Shown: positions 16,740 to 25,857 of the stretch, in pieces | How positions within the stretch are numbered: the stretch's first letter is position 1 | How the letters are laid out: each line of letters opens with the position of its first letter | Notes under the pieces: generated by a model | What the model was told of the DNA's origin: nothing | Databases searched by the model: none | Seen by the model: only the letters and a program-made list of their open reading frames with translations | Assembly: GCF_007741535.1 (NCBI RefSeq) | Contig: NZ_CP036525.1 | Coordinates: 4,960,001-5,024,000 of the forward strand | Length of the DNA: 64,000 bases | DNA from: Rubripirellula lacrimiformis | GTDB taxonomy: Bacteria; Planctomycetota; Planctomycetia; Pirellulales; Pirellulaceae | Direction: 5' to 3' | Translations under genes and position numbers: made by a program

Positions 16740-17978
16740 ATGAGCAGCATTCCCGCGAAAGAGTCACACACCACGAGCTATCCGAAATTCATCGGTCGTT
16801 CGTTGTGGTTGGCCACCGAAGGTTCCTTTGCATTCTATGCCTGGATGACGATGCTGACCGCATTGTTCTTGGTCGGTGCCAATGCGTGGGCCAACCAGGT
16901 CGCCGGCGGCATGATCGGCACCAACATGACGGACCAAGTCAGTTGGGGTCTGTACATCGCCAACTTTACTTTCATGGTCGGGTTGGCGGCCGGTGGCGTG
17001 ATGATGGTGATCCCGGCGTACCTGTATCACGACCGCAAAATGCACGACGTCGTGATCATTGGCGAATTGCTTGCCATCGCCGCCATTGTCATGTGTCTGA
17101 TGTTCGTCGTCGCAGACCTGGGTCGCCCCGACCGGTTCTGGCACATGATTCCGGTCATTGGAAAGTTCAACTTCCCGATCTCCATGCTGACCTGGGACGT
17201 GATCGTCCTGAATGTATATCTGCTGTTGAATCTGCACGTCTGCGGTTACTTGCTTTACATGCGTTATCTCGGTCGCAAACCCAACCCAACTTGGTACATC
17301 CCCGTCGTGATGCTGTCGATCGTGTGGGCGATTTCGATCCACACGGTCACCGCGTTCCTGTACTGTGGACTGGGCGGGCGACCGTTCTGGAACACCGCAC
17401 TGCTGGCACCACGATTTCTAGCGTCCGCTTTCGTCTCGGGCCCCGCCTTCATCATCGTTTCGCTGATCTTGATCAAAAAACTGACTGGAATCGGCGGATT
17501 GGATGGACCGATTGCGACGTTGACTAAGATCATCCGTGTGACGATCCTGATCAACCTGTTGATGGTCGCATCGGAACTGTTCACCGAGTTCTATACCGGT
17601 GGTTCGCATGTTAGCGCGGCGAAGTATCTGTTCTTTGGCTTGCACGGCAAGACCGCGTTGGTGCCATGGACGTGGACAGCGATCGGGCTGAACGTCACCG
17701 CGGCGCTGCTATTCCTGTGGCCGGGAACACTGCGTTTCCGCTGGCGTCCATTATTGGTGGCGGCTTGCTGCATGGCGTTTGTCGGCGCCTGGATCGAAAA
17801 GGGCATGGGCCTGATCATTCCCGGCTTCGTACCAAGCACGCTGCACGAGATCGTCGAATACGTGCCTAGCCAACTGGAATGGAAAGTCACCGTCGGCATC
17901 TGGGCCTTTGGATTGATGGTGTTCACCATCGCCATCAAGACCGCATTGCCGACGCTGAAACATCCCGCCGAGCACTAA
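16740..17978 (+). CDS. NrfD/PsrC-family membrane quinol-oxidoreductase subunit
   Basis: Polytopic membrane protein of 412 aa with many hydrophobic segments throughout, typical of NrfD/PsrC/HmcC proteins. Conserved family features include FMVGLAAGG near the second segment and FVVADLGRPDRFWHM. It probably oxidises or reduces menaquinone and exchanges electrons with the Fe-S subunit encoded just upstream. In this window it replaces the missing NapC/NapH as the likely quinol input to nitrate reductase (inference). The last codons (GAG CAC TAA) are part of a 14-bp tandem repeat running into the downstream gap. Confidence 0.93.
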   Translation: MSSIPAKESHTTSYPKFIGRSLWLATEGSFAFYAWMTMLTALFLVGANAWANQVAGGMIGTNMTDQVSWGLYIANFTFMVGLAAGGVMMVIPAYLYHDRKMHDVVIIGELLAIAAIVMCLMFVVADLGRPDRFWHMIPVIGKFNFPISMLTWDVIVLNVYLLLNLHVCGYLLYMRYLGRKPNPTWYIPVVMLSIVWAISIHTVTAFLYCGLGGRPFWNTALLAPRFLASAFVSGPAFIIVSLILIKKLTGIGGLDGPIATLTKIIRVTILINLLMVASELFTEFYTGGSHVSAAKYLFFGLHGKTALVPWTWTAIGLNVTAALLFLWPGTLRFRWRPLLVAACCMAFVGAWIEKGMGLIIPGFVPSTLHEIVEYVPSQLEWKVTVGIWAFGLMVFTIAIKTALPTLKHPAEH

Positions 17979-18025
17979 ACAACGAGCACTAAACAACGAG
18001 CACTAAACAACGAGCACTAAACAAC
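17970..18025 (+). repeat. four perfect 14-bp tandem repeats overlapping a stop codon
   Basis: GAGCACTAAACAAC is repeated four times head-to-tail, beginning inside the last codons of the NrfD-like gene so that every copy carries the Glu-His-stop sequence. The copies are identical, indicating recent slippage or expansion. A fifth partial copy (GAGC) follows. Confidence 0.95.
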
Positions 18026-18032
18026 GAGCGAT

Positions 18033-18138
18033 CGATCAATCAGTGTCGCGATGCAAGTCATCTCGCCCCCGCCGCGCAGCGGTTTGCGGGGGGAGAGAGT
18101 AGAGCGAGGGGGAAGAAAGAAACGACACGGATTGATCG
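18033..18138. repeat. nested inverted repeat, possible terminator or MITE-like element
   Basis: Outer arms CGATCAATCAGTGTCG (18033-18048) and CGACACGGATTGATCG (18123-18138) pair at 15 of 16 positions. Within them a GC stem formed by TCTCGCCCCCGC (18061-18072) and GCGGGGGGAGA (18086-18096) forms a second hairpin. The structure lies between two convergent genes, where it could act as a bidirectional terminator. No transposase is present. Confidence 0.7.
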
Positions 18139-18189
18139 CTGGTTGCTAAACGGGATGTGATTTTCGCAACAGCGTGACGCTTTCGGCGA

Positions 18190-18501
18190 TCAGTTCGCTT
18201 TGGTGACCAACACGACCGAATCCTCGGTCGCCATCAGGCTGTGCAATTCGCCCGGTGGCAGGAACAGCATCGTCCCCGGAGTCATCCGTAGGGTTTCGCC
18301 CATCGTCGTGAATTCAACGGCCCCCGCGACGCACTGCACGGTGATCTCTTTGGCCGCTTTGTGCTCGGCAATCGACTTGCCGGCCGACAGGACCAGTCGC
18401 ATGACGTTCATCGGCCCGGTCTTGATCAGTAGCTTTGGCTTGGGATCGTCGCCGCTGCCAACATCGTTCAGGTCAATCAGCTTTCCAGGTAGTTGGTCCA
18501 T
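18190..18501 (-). CDS. small cupin-domain protein
   Basis: Single-domain cupin of 103 aa. Cupin motif 1 is represented by SAGKSIAEHKAAKEITVQCVAGAVEF and motif 2 by PGTMLFLPPGELHSLMA. The first motif has only one His, so metal binding may be incomplete. No signal peptide is visible; function and substrate are unknown. It stands alone, convergent with the NrfD-like gene and divergent from a sulfatase. Confidence 0.8.
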   Translation of the reverse strand: MDQLPGKLIDLNDVGSGDDPKPKLLIKTGPMNVMRLVLSAGKSIAEHKAAKEITVQCVAGAVEFTTMGETLRMTPGTMLFLPPGELHSLMATEDSVVLVTKAN

Positions 18502-18751
18502 CTCTGGTTTCCGTTCGTAGGTATGGTTTTCGAAAAATCGTTAAGCGACGCTTGCCATCCTACACCCGCACGTGCAGATTAGGAAGCCAAGCAGTGATCC
18601 GTTCGCCAAGGATGCGGGGTCACCAAGGTGATCGCCAGAAACTACGATGAAGCAGCCTCGGATGACTGCTGGCACCGGGCTGCTATCCGATTCGGGCCGT
18701 CCGCCCCGGGGTTGGCACGACACCTATCGATCCACCGACGAAGACACTTTC

Positions 18752-20284
18752 ATGATGAAGTCACGAATCATCCGCCTCGTTTTCTGCCTCGCTAGTTTTG
18801 CGTTCTCCGCATCCACTCAAGCGAGCAATCCACCGAATGTGATCTTGATTTTTGCCGACGACCTGGGCCCTGGGATGCTGGGGTGCTATGGCCAACAAGT
18901 CGTGTCGACTCCGAACATCGATCAATTGGCCGCCGATGGCATGCGGTTCGACAACTACTATGGTGCAGTCTTCTGTGCCCCCGCACGATGGACGTTGTTG
19001 TCGGGAATGCACGACGGACGCAAGGGCGGCTGGAACCACACTTCGGCGGGACTGCCGATCCAGCGGGATTCGGGCAAAATATCCGAACAGGAATATCAGC
19101 GTCGATTGGCGACTCTGAAATCCAAAGCCCACCCCATCGCGTCCGACGAAGTGTTCCTAGGACAGGTCGCGCAGTCGGCCGGTTACCGAACCGCACAGTT
19201 TGGCAAATTGGACCGAGGCTTTTTAACTTGGCATGAACGGGTCAAACGTTTTGGGTGGGATTTCCACGAAGGCTACTATGACCACGCCCGCTGCCATGGA
19301 TTTTATCCGCCCTATCTATGGCGCAATGGCCAGCGGTTCGAATTGCCAGGCAACCACTTGGCGGACTGTGGCAAAACCAGCGAGAAGGGTGACGAGCCGG
19401 TTGGCTATGGTGGCGAAACCTATTCGCAAAACGTATTTTTGCAAGGCATTCTGAAGTTCATTCGCGAAAACAAGGACCAGCCATTCTTTCTGTATCACCC
19501 CACGCAACTGCCGCACGGACCCGTTGCGATTCCTGAACTGCACGCGGACTTTGCCAATCATCCGACCATGAGTCTTGCCGAAAAGAAGTACGCATCGATG
19601 GTCAAGATGCTGGACGACCATGTGGGGTTGATCATGAACGAATTGAAGAAACAATCGATCGACGAGAAGACGATCGTCGTGTTCTGTTCGGACAATGGGC
19701 ACGAACTGTATTACGGTCCCAAGCCGGCCTATCACGCCCAAAAACTTGCTAACGGGCAGAGTGCCAATTTGGACGACAAAAAGTGGCGAACATCCGAATG
19801 CGGTGACATTTTTGATGGGGCAGGCGGTCGGGCCGGCTTGAAGCGATCCGGGTATCAGGGTGGGATGCAATGTCCGATGATCGTCCGTTGGCCTGGAAAG
19901 ATCTCGGCCGGATCTGTCACGGACCTTCTGAGTTCGCATTACGATTTCATGGCGACTTTGGCGGACATCGGAAACGTGCCCTCGCCGCCCGGCAAAGACG
20001 GCATCTCGTACTTGCCAACACTGTTGGGACAGCCTCAGACCCAAACCCATGACTATGTGATCGTCAACAATCACAACCATCGCATGGGGTCGAGCGCCGT
20101 GATCGCTGGTGACGGATTCAAACTAGTCGAAATCAATCGCGCCAAAGACCAGTTCCAGCTTTACAACATCGAAACCGACAACGAGGAAAGGCACAACTTG
20201 GCCGATCAGCTTCCGGAAAAAGTTGCATCGTTGAAAGAGATCCTGGTTCGTGAAATCGATTCCGACCGCCCCGATCTCAACTAG
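18752..20284 (+). CDS. sulfatase (type I, formylglycine dependent)
   Basis: Secreted sulfatase of about 510 aa. The ATG at 18752 (or the next codon, also ATG) gives a signal peptide ending near TQA-SN. The N-terminal metal site (NVILIFADDLGPG) and the formylglycine motif CAPAR (Cys75) are present, along with FGKLDR and a C-terminal DNEERHNLAD block typical of alkaline-phosphatase-superfamily sulfatases. The fourth motif residue is Ala rather than Ser, which is tolerated in the C-x-P-x-R consensus. It probably removes sulfate from a polysaccharide. Maturation needs a separate formylglycine-generating enzyme, not seen here. Confidence 0.93.
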   Translation: MMKSRIIRLVFCLASFAFSASTQASNPPNVILIFADDLGPGMLGCYGQQVVSTPNIDQLAADGMRFDNYYGAVFCAPARWTLLSGMHDGRKGGWNHTSAGLPIQRDSGKISEQEYQRRLATLKSKAHPIASDEVFLGQVAQSAGYRTAQFGKLDRGFLTWHERVKRFGWDFHEGYYDHARCHGFYPPYLWRNGQRFELPGNHLADCGKTSEKGDEPVGYGGETYSQNVFLQGILKFIRENKDQPFFLYHPTQLPHGPVAIPELHADFANHPTMSLAEKKYASMVKMLDDHVGLIMNELKKQSIDEKTIVVFCSDNGHELYYGPKPAYHAQKLANGQSANLDDKKWRTSECGDIFDGAGGRAGLKRSGYQGGMQCPMIVRWPGKISAGSVTDLLSSHYDFMATLADIGNVPSPPGKDGISYLPTLLGQPQTQTHDYVIVNNHNHRMGSSAVIAGDGFKLVEINRAKDQFQLYNIETDNEERHNLADQLPEKVASLKEILVREIDSDRPDLN

Positions 20285-20388
20285 CGCTGAACCGATACGA
20301 CGACGCAGCTTGGATTGCGATGCGATCGATCGCCGGGATGCCAATCGTTCCGTTGCCGACCACTGCAGCGTGCAACGCGGGTCACCGA

Positions 20389-23208
20389 TCACTGGTTTCG
20401 CATCGAAACATCGTCCAGATAGAACGAGGAATCGTCGGTTGCCGACGATATGAATCCAACCCACCGGGTGTCTGTCCAACCCGGGTCACAGGTCAGACCG
20501 GACACCTCTTGAGATTGTCCGTTGGGCAAACCGAACGTGACACGCCACTGACTGTCGGGCCGTCCCTGGATCGCTTCCATGGTGACGTCGAGCCACGTAT
20601 CGGCGGGAAGGTCCAACAGTTTACGTCCTCGGCTATGCACCGCTTGACCGCTGAACTGCAGGCTAGGTCCGGTTCGATACGGGGCGGAACGATCACGCCA
20701 TTGGCACGCCACATTGGATGTCGGGTCTAACCGGATCCGAAACGACATGTGCGAACGGCCTGTGGTGTACTTGGGATCCCAGTAGAAGTGCGGGTTGTAA
20801 GCTGCCTTCATGTTGGGATCGTCTTGAACCTGCAGACATCGTCCGGGGCCATCCGGGTTGTCCGACATACGGATCAGGTTGTCTTTCCCCTCCAGACTCT
20901 TGGTCGACATCCCCAGCATCGACACCGGGTGATCGTCTTCGAAATCGTTGTCGAACTGGAAGCGTGGCGATGGTGGCACGAGAAATGGTTCACGAAAGGA
21001 GGTGGATTTTGCCAAGTCCTGCCAATCCGCAGATCCCTGCACGCCCGCCAAACCGATATCGAAGGGGACAAAACCAATTCTTTTGGCGGGCGAATCGGGT
21101 GCCAATCGAAAGTCGTGATTCAGCGGATCAACGAACATCGGATCCGCGATGATGGAACCTTCGTCATTTCCATCGGCCTGCCATTGCTGCCAAGTTTTGC
21201 CCGCAAAATCGAACGGCTGGCCACCGACACGCCAGTACAGATTGTTTCGCATCCGCACCTTGGATCCCTGCGTCCATCCCGAGTATCCCAGCAGATGGCC
21301 TCGGTCCCAGTACACCAGATTGCGCTTGAACGTGAACGAACGATGAGGCTCGGCACGGGTCACTGCGATCTGCCCTTCTTCGCTGAAGGCAAAAATATTG
21401 TTGCAAGCGATGTTCTCGCGTCCGTAGTGCTGGTGAAACCCTCCGTCGCGAACGTTGTAAACCAGATTGTTTTCGAACCGAATGTGCGAACTGCCCTCGT
21501 CCGGATAAAGCCCCCACCCGCCGTAGCGGGTCGCATAGATATCGTGGATCACATTGTGGCTAACGATGGTGCCTTCGGACGGACCTAGCGTATAGACGCC
21601 GCCCATGTCGCTCAGGATCCGGTACCCCACGTGATGCAGATGGTTGTACTGGATCCGGTTTCGCTTGGCACCGCTTTCGGCATAGCCCCATCGCCATCCC
21701 ACCGACACCGCGGTGTAGAAAAAATCGGCGACGTCACAGTGGGTGATCTGATTGTCACCGCTATGGCCGATCCAAACGCCGACGGCGTGCGGGGCGACGC
21801 GACCACCGCTGTGAAGGATGCAATTGTCAATCGTGATCCCGCCGGTACGTACATCGTCGGGAACCAAACCGGTCTCGCCGATTCGTACCGCCGATACGCC
21901 TATGTCAAACACTCGGCTTCGTTCGACTCGGCAATCTCGGCACGCTTTGCGGAACCAAAAACCGGTTCCACCGACATGTTCGACAGCAACGTCCACAAAC
22001 TGAATGTCTTCGGCGGCATCCACCTGGACGGCGGTCGAGTCGATGTTCATCGCCGCTTGATTGGATCGGATGCCTCGGTCGGGAGTCCGAAAGGAAGTGT
22101 GCCGAAGTTTCAACCCTTCGAAGTGAAGGTGTTTGACTCGAGTGACCGAATCCCGGATGTCGCCTTGAATGTCGATCAACCGTGGAATCGTCGCCGCAAC
22201 GACTTCGGCGCTTGTCATGTCCTCATCGTCTCGGGGCCGATAGTACAACCAACCGTCGTGATCCAAAAACCACTCGCCTTGGGAATCGAGAGCCGCGCGT
22301 AGGTTTTCAAAGTAGTACAAACAATCACGCGTCATCGGATTGTGCGGCTTCATGATTTCGCCGCGAGTGGTGAACAGGTTGCGTTGGGGGTCCGCGGTCA
22401 CAATCGGTTCGCGCGTCGTTTCCCATTTGTGGAACACAAACAATTCAGCGTGTTTCAGCGATTCGGGGTCGACACCATCCAATGCCCTCAGGTCCCCGTC
22501 GCTTGTTGCATAGGTATGTCGGAAGACCCATTTTTCATCCGGCTGTGGCGATTCGCTCGACCCTAACAAAACATAAAACTGTCCCTCATCGGGATCTCTA
22601 GCGCGTACCGCACGCCGACCGTTGACCCAAAGTTGTTCGATCTGCCAATCTTGCGCGTCGCCGTCGACTTGCCGACCGCCTGGGTCCGCATGGGGAAGTC
22701 GGGTCTTCCACAGCCCAGGATCCTCGACGACCTTTTCCCAGTCGGTGACGTCACGCCCACCGGATAGCACGACCTCGCCACCCGGAACCCCGCGATAAAG
22801 AACAGGCAGATCACGCGACGCTCCTGAATCCGCCGGTTGGAACGTCAACGGACGACGAAGTCTGTACCGGCCTGGATGGATATGAACCGTGATCGCTTGG
22901 TCTGGATTCGAAACGCGGGCAGCACGCGCGGCAACTTGGGCGCGATGAACCGACGCGAACGGTTGTTGCACCGTTCCCGGATGATCGTCGGATCCGTCCG
23001 TCGCGACGTGGTAGTCGATGGTTGCCCTTTGGTTGGCGGTATCGGCGTCGGTGGGAACGGCGTTGGTGGGAATGGCGTCGGTGAAAGCTGGGCCGGCCGG
23101 AAAGGGGGCGGCTAAACACGAACCCGTCAGACATGCATGTCCAAGCAAGCAAGCGATCGCCAGTCTGGTTGCGACAAGTGTGGTTGCAATTTGCGTACGC
23201 TGAGCCAT
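20389..23208 (-). CDS. secreted right-handed beta-helix protein with C-terminal beta-sandwich
   Basis: Protein of 939 aa with an N-terminal signal region followed by a short Thr/Pro/Asp-rich repeat (TDAIPTNAVPTDADT). The pattern YHVATDGSDDHPGTVQQPFASVHRA and the following VHIHPGRYRLRRPLTF is the usual opening of planctomycete right-handed parallel beta-helix proteins. The middle is rich in short N/H/G turns (NNLVYN, HNVIHDI, NHLHHVGY) expected of helix rungs. The last ~180 residues resemble a LamG/concanavalin-like fold. Such proteins are often polysaccharide lyases or glycoside hydrolases; the catalytic class is not assignable here. Flanked by sulfatase and hydrolase genes. Confidence 0.85.
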   Translation of the reverse strand: MAQRTQIATTLVATRLAIACLLGHACLTGSCLAAPFPAGPAFTDAIPTNAVPTDADTANQRATIDYHVATDGSDDHPGTVQQPFASVHRAQVAARAARVSNPDQAITVHIHPGRYRLRRPLTFQPADSGASRDLPVLYRGVPGGEVVLSGGRDVTDWEKVVEDPGLWKTRLPHADPGGRQVDGDAQDWQIEQLWVNGRRAVRARDPDEGQFYVLLGSSESPQPDEKWVFRHTYATSDGDLRALDGVDPESLKHAELFVFHKWETTREPIVTADPQRNLFTTRGEIMKPHNPMTRDCLYYFENLRAALDSQGEWFLDHDGWLYYRPRDDEDMTSAEVVAATIPRLIDIQGDIRDSVTRVKHLHFEGLKLRHTSFRTPDRGIRSNQAAMNIDSTAVQVDAAEDIQFVDVAVEHVGGTGFWFRKACRDCRVERSRVFDIGVSAVRIGETGLVPDDVRTGGITIDNCILHSGGRVAPHAVGVWIGHSGDNQITHCDVADFFYTAVSVGWRWGYAESGAKRNRIQYNHLHHVGYRILSDMGGVYTLGPSEGTIVSHNVIHDIYATRYGGWGLYPDEGSSHIRFENNLVYNVRDGGFHQHYGRENIACNNIFAFSEEGQIAVTRAEPHRSFTFKRNLVYWDRGHLLGYSGWTQGSKVRMRNNLYWRVGGQPFDFAGKTWQQWQADGNDEGSIIADPMFVDPLNHDFRLAPDSPAKRIGFVPFDIGLAGVQGSADWQDLAKSTSFREPFLVPPSPRFQFDNDFEDDHPVSMLGMSTKSLEGKDNLIRMSDNPDGPGRCLQVQDDPNMKAAYNPHFYWDPKYTTGRSHMSFRIRLDPTSNVACQWRDRSAPYRTGPSLQFSGQAVHSRGRKLLDLPADTWLDVTMEAIQGRPDSQWRVTFGLPNGQSQEVSGLTCDPGWTDTRWVGFISSATDDSSFYLDDVSMRNQ

Positions 23209-23255
23209 GGTGGGATGATTCGATGGGTGGGATGATTCGATGGGTGGGATGAACG
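23209..23255. repeat. 17-bp tandem repeat upstream of the beta-helix gene
   Basis: GGTGGGATGATTCGATG occurs at 23209-23225 and 23226-23242, with a partial third copy to about 23252. It abuts the start codon of the minus-strand beta-helix gene, so it occupies the 5' leader and ribosome-binding region of that transcript. Confidence 0.9.
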
Positions 23256-23375
23256 GCTGCGCCGCAGCGACGACGGACCGCTAGCGATGGCATCCAACAT
23301 GGTAACATGGGGGTGACTTTTAGAAACGCGTTCCATCATCCGAGTGACCAGTCACCGACGGCCCCAACCGATCCA

Positions 23376-24554
23376 ATGAACCTTTCCTTTTTGAATCGCA
23401 CTTTGCCTCTGGCAATCACCTTGATCGTTTTGCCGCAGGCGTTTGCGCAAGACCTGGAAACGTCGAACCTTGCACCTGCCGACGCACCGCAATCTGCGCT
23501 GTGGCAAAAGATCCAGCCCAATTTTTCGCCACCACCACAGTGGGCGGGCAAGTTCGGTGACTACCCATCACCGCTTCGGTTCGCAGACGGCACGCAGGTC
23601 AAGACACCCGCGGACTGGAAACGCCGGCGCGCCGAGATCGCATCGCAGTGGGAAACGCTGCTGGGGAAATGGCCCCCTCTGATCACAAAACCACAGGTCG
23701 AGATTCTGGACACCCAGCGGCGCGATGGTTTGACCCAACATCGCATCCGTTTTGCATGGACACCCGACCAGCATACGACGGGCTATCTGCTGATTCCCGA
23801 CGGTGATCATCCACGCCCCGCGGTGCTGACGGTCTTCTACGAACCCGAGACGGCGATCGGCCAGGGAAAACCGAACCGTGACTTTGCTATTCAACTTGCC
23901 AAACGCGGTTTCGTCACCTTGTCGATCGGGACAAGCGAAGCATCGGCGACGAAAACTTATTCGCTTTACTATCCCAGCATCGAAGACGCCAACGTGGCTC
24001 CGCTTTCGATGTTGGCCTATGCGGCCGCCAACGCTTGGTACGTATTGGCCGACCGACCGGAAGTCGATTCGAACCGTATTGGGATCGTGGGACACTCGTT
24101 TGGTGGCAAGTGGGCAATGTTTGGATCCTGTCTGTTCGACAAGTTCGCATGTGCGGCGTGGTCAGATCCTGGAATCGTGTTCGACGAATCTCGAGAAAGC
24201 GTCAACTATTGGGAACCGTGGTACCTGGGGTACCATCCTAAACCGTGGCGAAAACGCGGCTTGATCACCGATTCGAATCCTGCACGCGGGCTCTACCCCC
24301 GGTTGACCGCGGAAGGCCACGATTTGCATGAACTGCATGCGTTGATGGCACCACGGCCGTTCTTGGTGTCCGGTGGATCCGAGGATCCGCCCAAACGCTG
24401 GGAACCGCTGAACCACAGCATCGAAGTCAATCGAGTTCTGGGGTACCAAGACCGCGTTGGCATGACCAATCGCCCAGACCATTCTCCCAACGATGAATCC
24501 AACGAAACGATCTATTCGTTCTTTGAACATGTCTTGAAACCCACCCCAAACTAG
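23376..24554 (+). CDS. secreted alpha/beta hydrolase (acetyl xylan esterase/dienelactone hydrolase-like)
   Basis: Protein of 392 aa. The ATG before NLSFLNRTLPLAITL gives a signal peptide ending at AFA; the frame is open 23 codons further upstream. The nucleophile elbow GHSFGG places Ser at about 241, inside RIGIVGHSFGGKWAMF. The C-terminal RPDHSPNDES may supply the catalytic His. Family members are esterases or peptidases; in this glycan-degradation neighbourhood an esterase acting on polysaccharide side groups is plausible. Confidence 0.85.
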   Translation: MNLSFLNRTLPLAITLIVLPQAFAQDLETSNLAPADAPQSALWQKIQPNFSPPPQWAGKFGDYPSPLRFADGTQVKTPADWKRRRAEIASQWETLLGKWPPLITKPQVEILDTQRRDGLTQHRIRFAWTPDQHTTGYLLIPDGDHPRPAVLTVFYEPETAIGQGKPNRDFAIQLAKRGFVTLSIGTSEASATKTYSLYYPSIEDANVAPLSMLAYAAANAWYVLADRPEVDSNRIGIVGHSFGGKWAMFGSCLFDKFACAAWSDPGIVFDESRESVNYWEPWYLGYHPKPWRKRGLITDSNPARGLYPRLTAEGHDLHELHALMAPRPFLVSGGSEDPPKRWEPLNHSIEVNRVLGYQDRVGMTNRPDHSPNDESNETIYSFFEHVLKPTPN

Positions 24555-24582
24555 ACCTCTGCGGAAACATTGCAAAAACAGC

Positions 24583-24879
24583 ATGGACACAGTGCAAACG
24601 ATCATTCCAGGACTGACATTAAGTCCTGCAGGACAAGCGACGATTGATCCGCCCCTGCACCAGCCTCTGTTTGATCTGGCTCTCGCTCTGGAAGCTCCTA
24701 CCGGACTGCCGGTGGACATCCAACATGTAGTGGCGGCACTGGTGATGGCGCGTCAAAAGGGCGACATCGACAAGGATCTGCGGCTAACCGGCAATGACGC
24801 GATTCTTGTGACTCAGCTGGCTCCGTACGTCCAATCGCTTTTCGATCAACATGGCGGCATCTTGGGCGAAGACGAATGA
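24583..24879 (+). CDS. conserved-looking small protein, unknown (98 aa)
   Basis: ORF of 98 aa 28 bp after the hydrolase stop, without signal peptide or Cys motif. Amphipathic segments (LHQPLFDLALALEA, IQHVVAALVMARQKG, AILVTQLAPYVQSLFDQHGG) suggest a compact helical protein. Composition is protein-like and both ends are tidy, so I take it as real. I do not recognise a family. It probably belongs to the same transcript as its neighbours. Confidence 0.6.
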   Translation: MDTVQTIIPGLTLSPAGQATIDPPLHQPLFDLALALEAPTGLPVDIQHVVAALVMARQKGDIDKDLRLTGNDAILVTQLAPYVQSLFDQHGGILGEDE

Positions 24880-25004
24880 ACCTTCGTACCCGATTCCAAT
24901 TGGCCGACCACAACATGACCGACGATACCGGCGATGGACTCCATTGCCCAACACTTGCAGACAATCAAAGCTCCATTCAACCTTCCGCAAACAGACGACA
25001 CAAC

Positions 25005-25817
25005 ATGCGATACCTCCCCACTGCATTGATCCTGGTAGCCGCTTCGATTGCCTGGCTAACTTTCGACGATCCGGTCCACGCTGATGAACCGGTCCAAATA
25101 AAAGTACTGTGCTACAACATTCATCACGCCGAAGGTGTGGATTCGAAGTTGGATTTGCAACGTATCGCGAAGGTCATCCAGTCCGTCGCCCCCGACATCG
25201 TGGCTCTGCAAGAAGTTGATCGAAACGCTACTCGATCCCAATCGGTTGACCAGCCGGCAGAATTGGCACGCTTGTGCAAAATGGAAGTTGTGTTTGGTGC
25301 GAACATTCCGCTGCAGGGCGGCCACTACGGCAATGCGATTCTGTCCCGACATCCGATCATGGAACAGCGAAACCATTTGCTTCCCAATTTGGAAAATGGC
25401 GAGCAACGTGGCGTGTTGGTGGCCGAAATCCAAATGCCGTCCATTCCTCAAACGCTGGTCATGTTTGCGACCCACCTCGACCACCGACGCGCTGATCACG
25501 AGCGGGTTGCATCCGCCCAAATGATCAACGAACTAGCGACGAAGTACAAAAACCAGCCTGCGATTCTGGCCGGTGACATGAACGACGTGATCGACAGCGC
25601 CACCTTGAACACGTTGGAAAAACGATGGACGCGAACCAATCCGAAACCGTTGCCGACGATTCCTGTGACAGATCCGACCAGACAGATCGACTTTGTCCTG
25701 GTTTCAGCACAGGACCGCTGGAAGGTCGTTGATGTGACCGTGCTTTCCGAGGCCGTTGCATCGGATCACCGCCCGATCCTGGCCACACTGGAACTGTCGC
25801 CCGCCACCAACCCGTGA
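25005..25817 (+). CDS. secreted endonuclease/exonuclease/phosphatase-family hydrolase
   Basis: Protein of about 270 aa. I choose the ATG at the start of MRYLPTALILVAASIAWL because it gives a clear signal peptide. An earlier in-frame ATG at 24876 overlaps the preceding stop (ATGA) but would add 43 hydrophilic residues before the signal. EEP-fold motifs are in order: KVLCYNIHH, VALQEVDR, ATHLDHR, ILAGDMND and SDHRPI. These bind a divalent metal and cut phosphodiester or phosphomonoester bonds. The substrate is unknown; an extracytoplasmic phosphodiesterase role is plausible. Confidence 0.88.
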   Translation: MRYLPTALILVAASIAWLTFDDPVHADEPVQIKVLCYNIHHAEGVDSKLDLQRIAKVIQSVAPDIVALQEVDRNATRSQSVDQPAELARLCKMEVVFGANIPLQGGHYGNAILSRHPIMEQRNHLLPNLENGEQRGVLVAEIQMPSIPQTLVMFATHLDHRRADHERVASAQMINELATKYKNQPAILAGDMNDVIDSATLNTLEKRWTRTNPKPLPTIPVTDPTRQIDFVLVSAQDRWKVVDVTVLSEAVASDHRPILATLELSPATNP

Positions 25818-25857
25818 TCAAAGCAACCACCGGAACGATTCCGCGTCAGGCTGCCGT

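Noticed and set aside
17461-17480. TTGATCAA-like sequence inside the NrfD-like gene
   Set aside because: It lacks the 4-bp spacer between half-sites required for an FNR box and lies deep in coding sequence.
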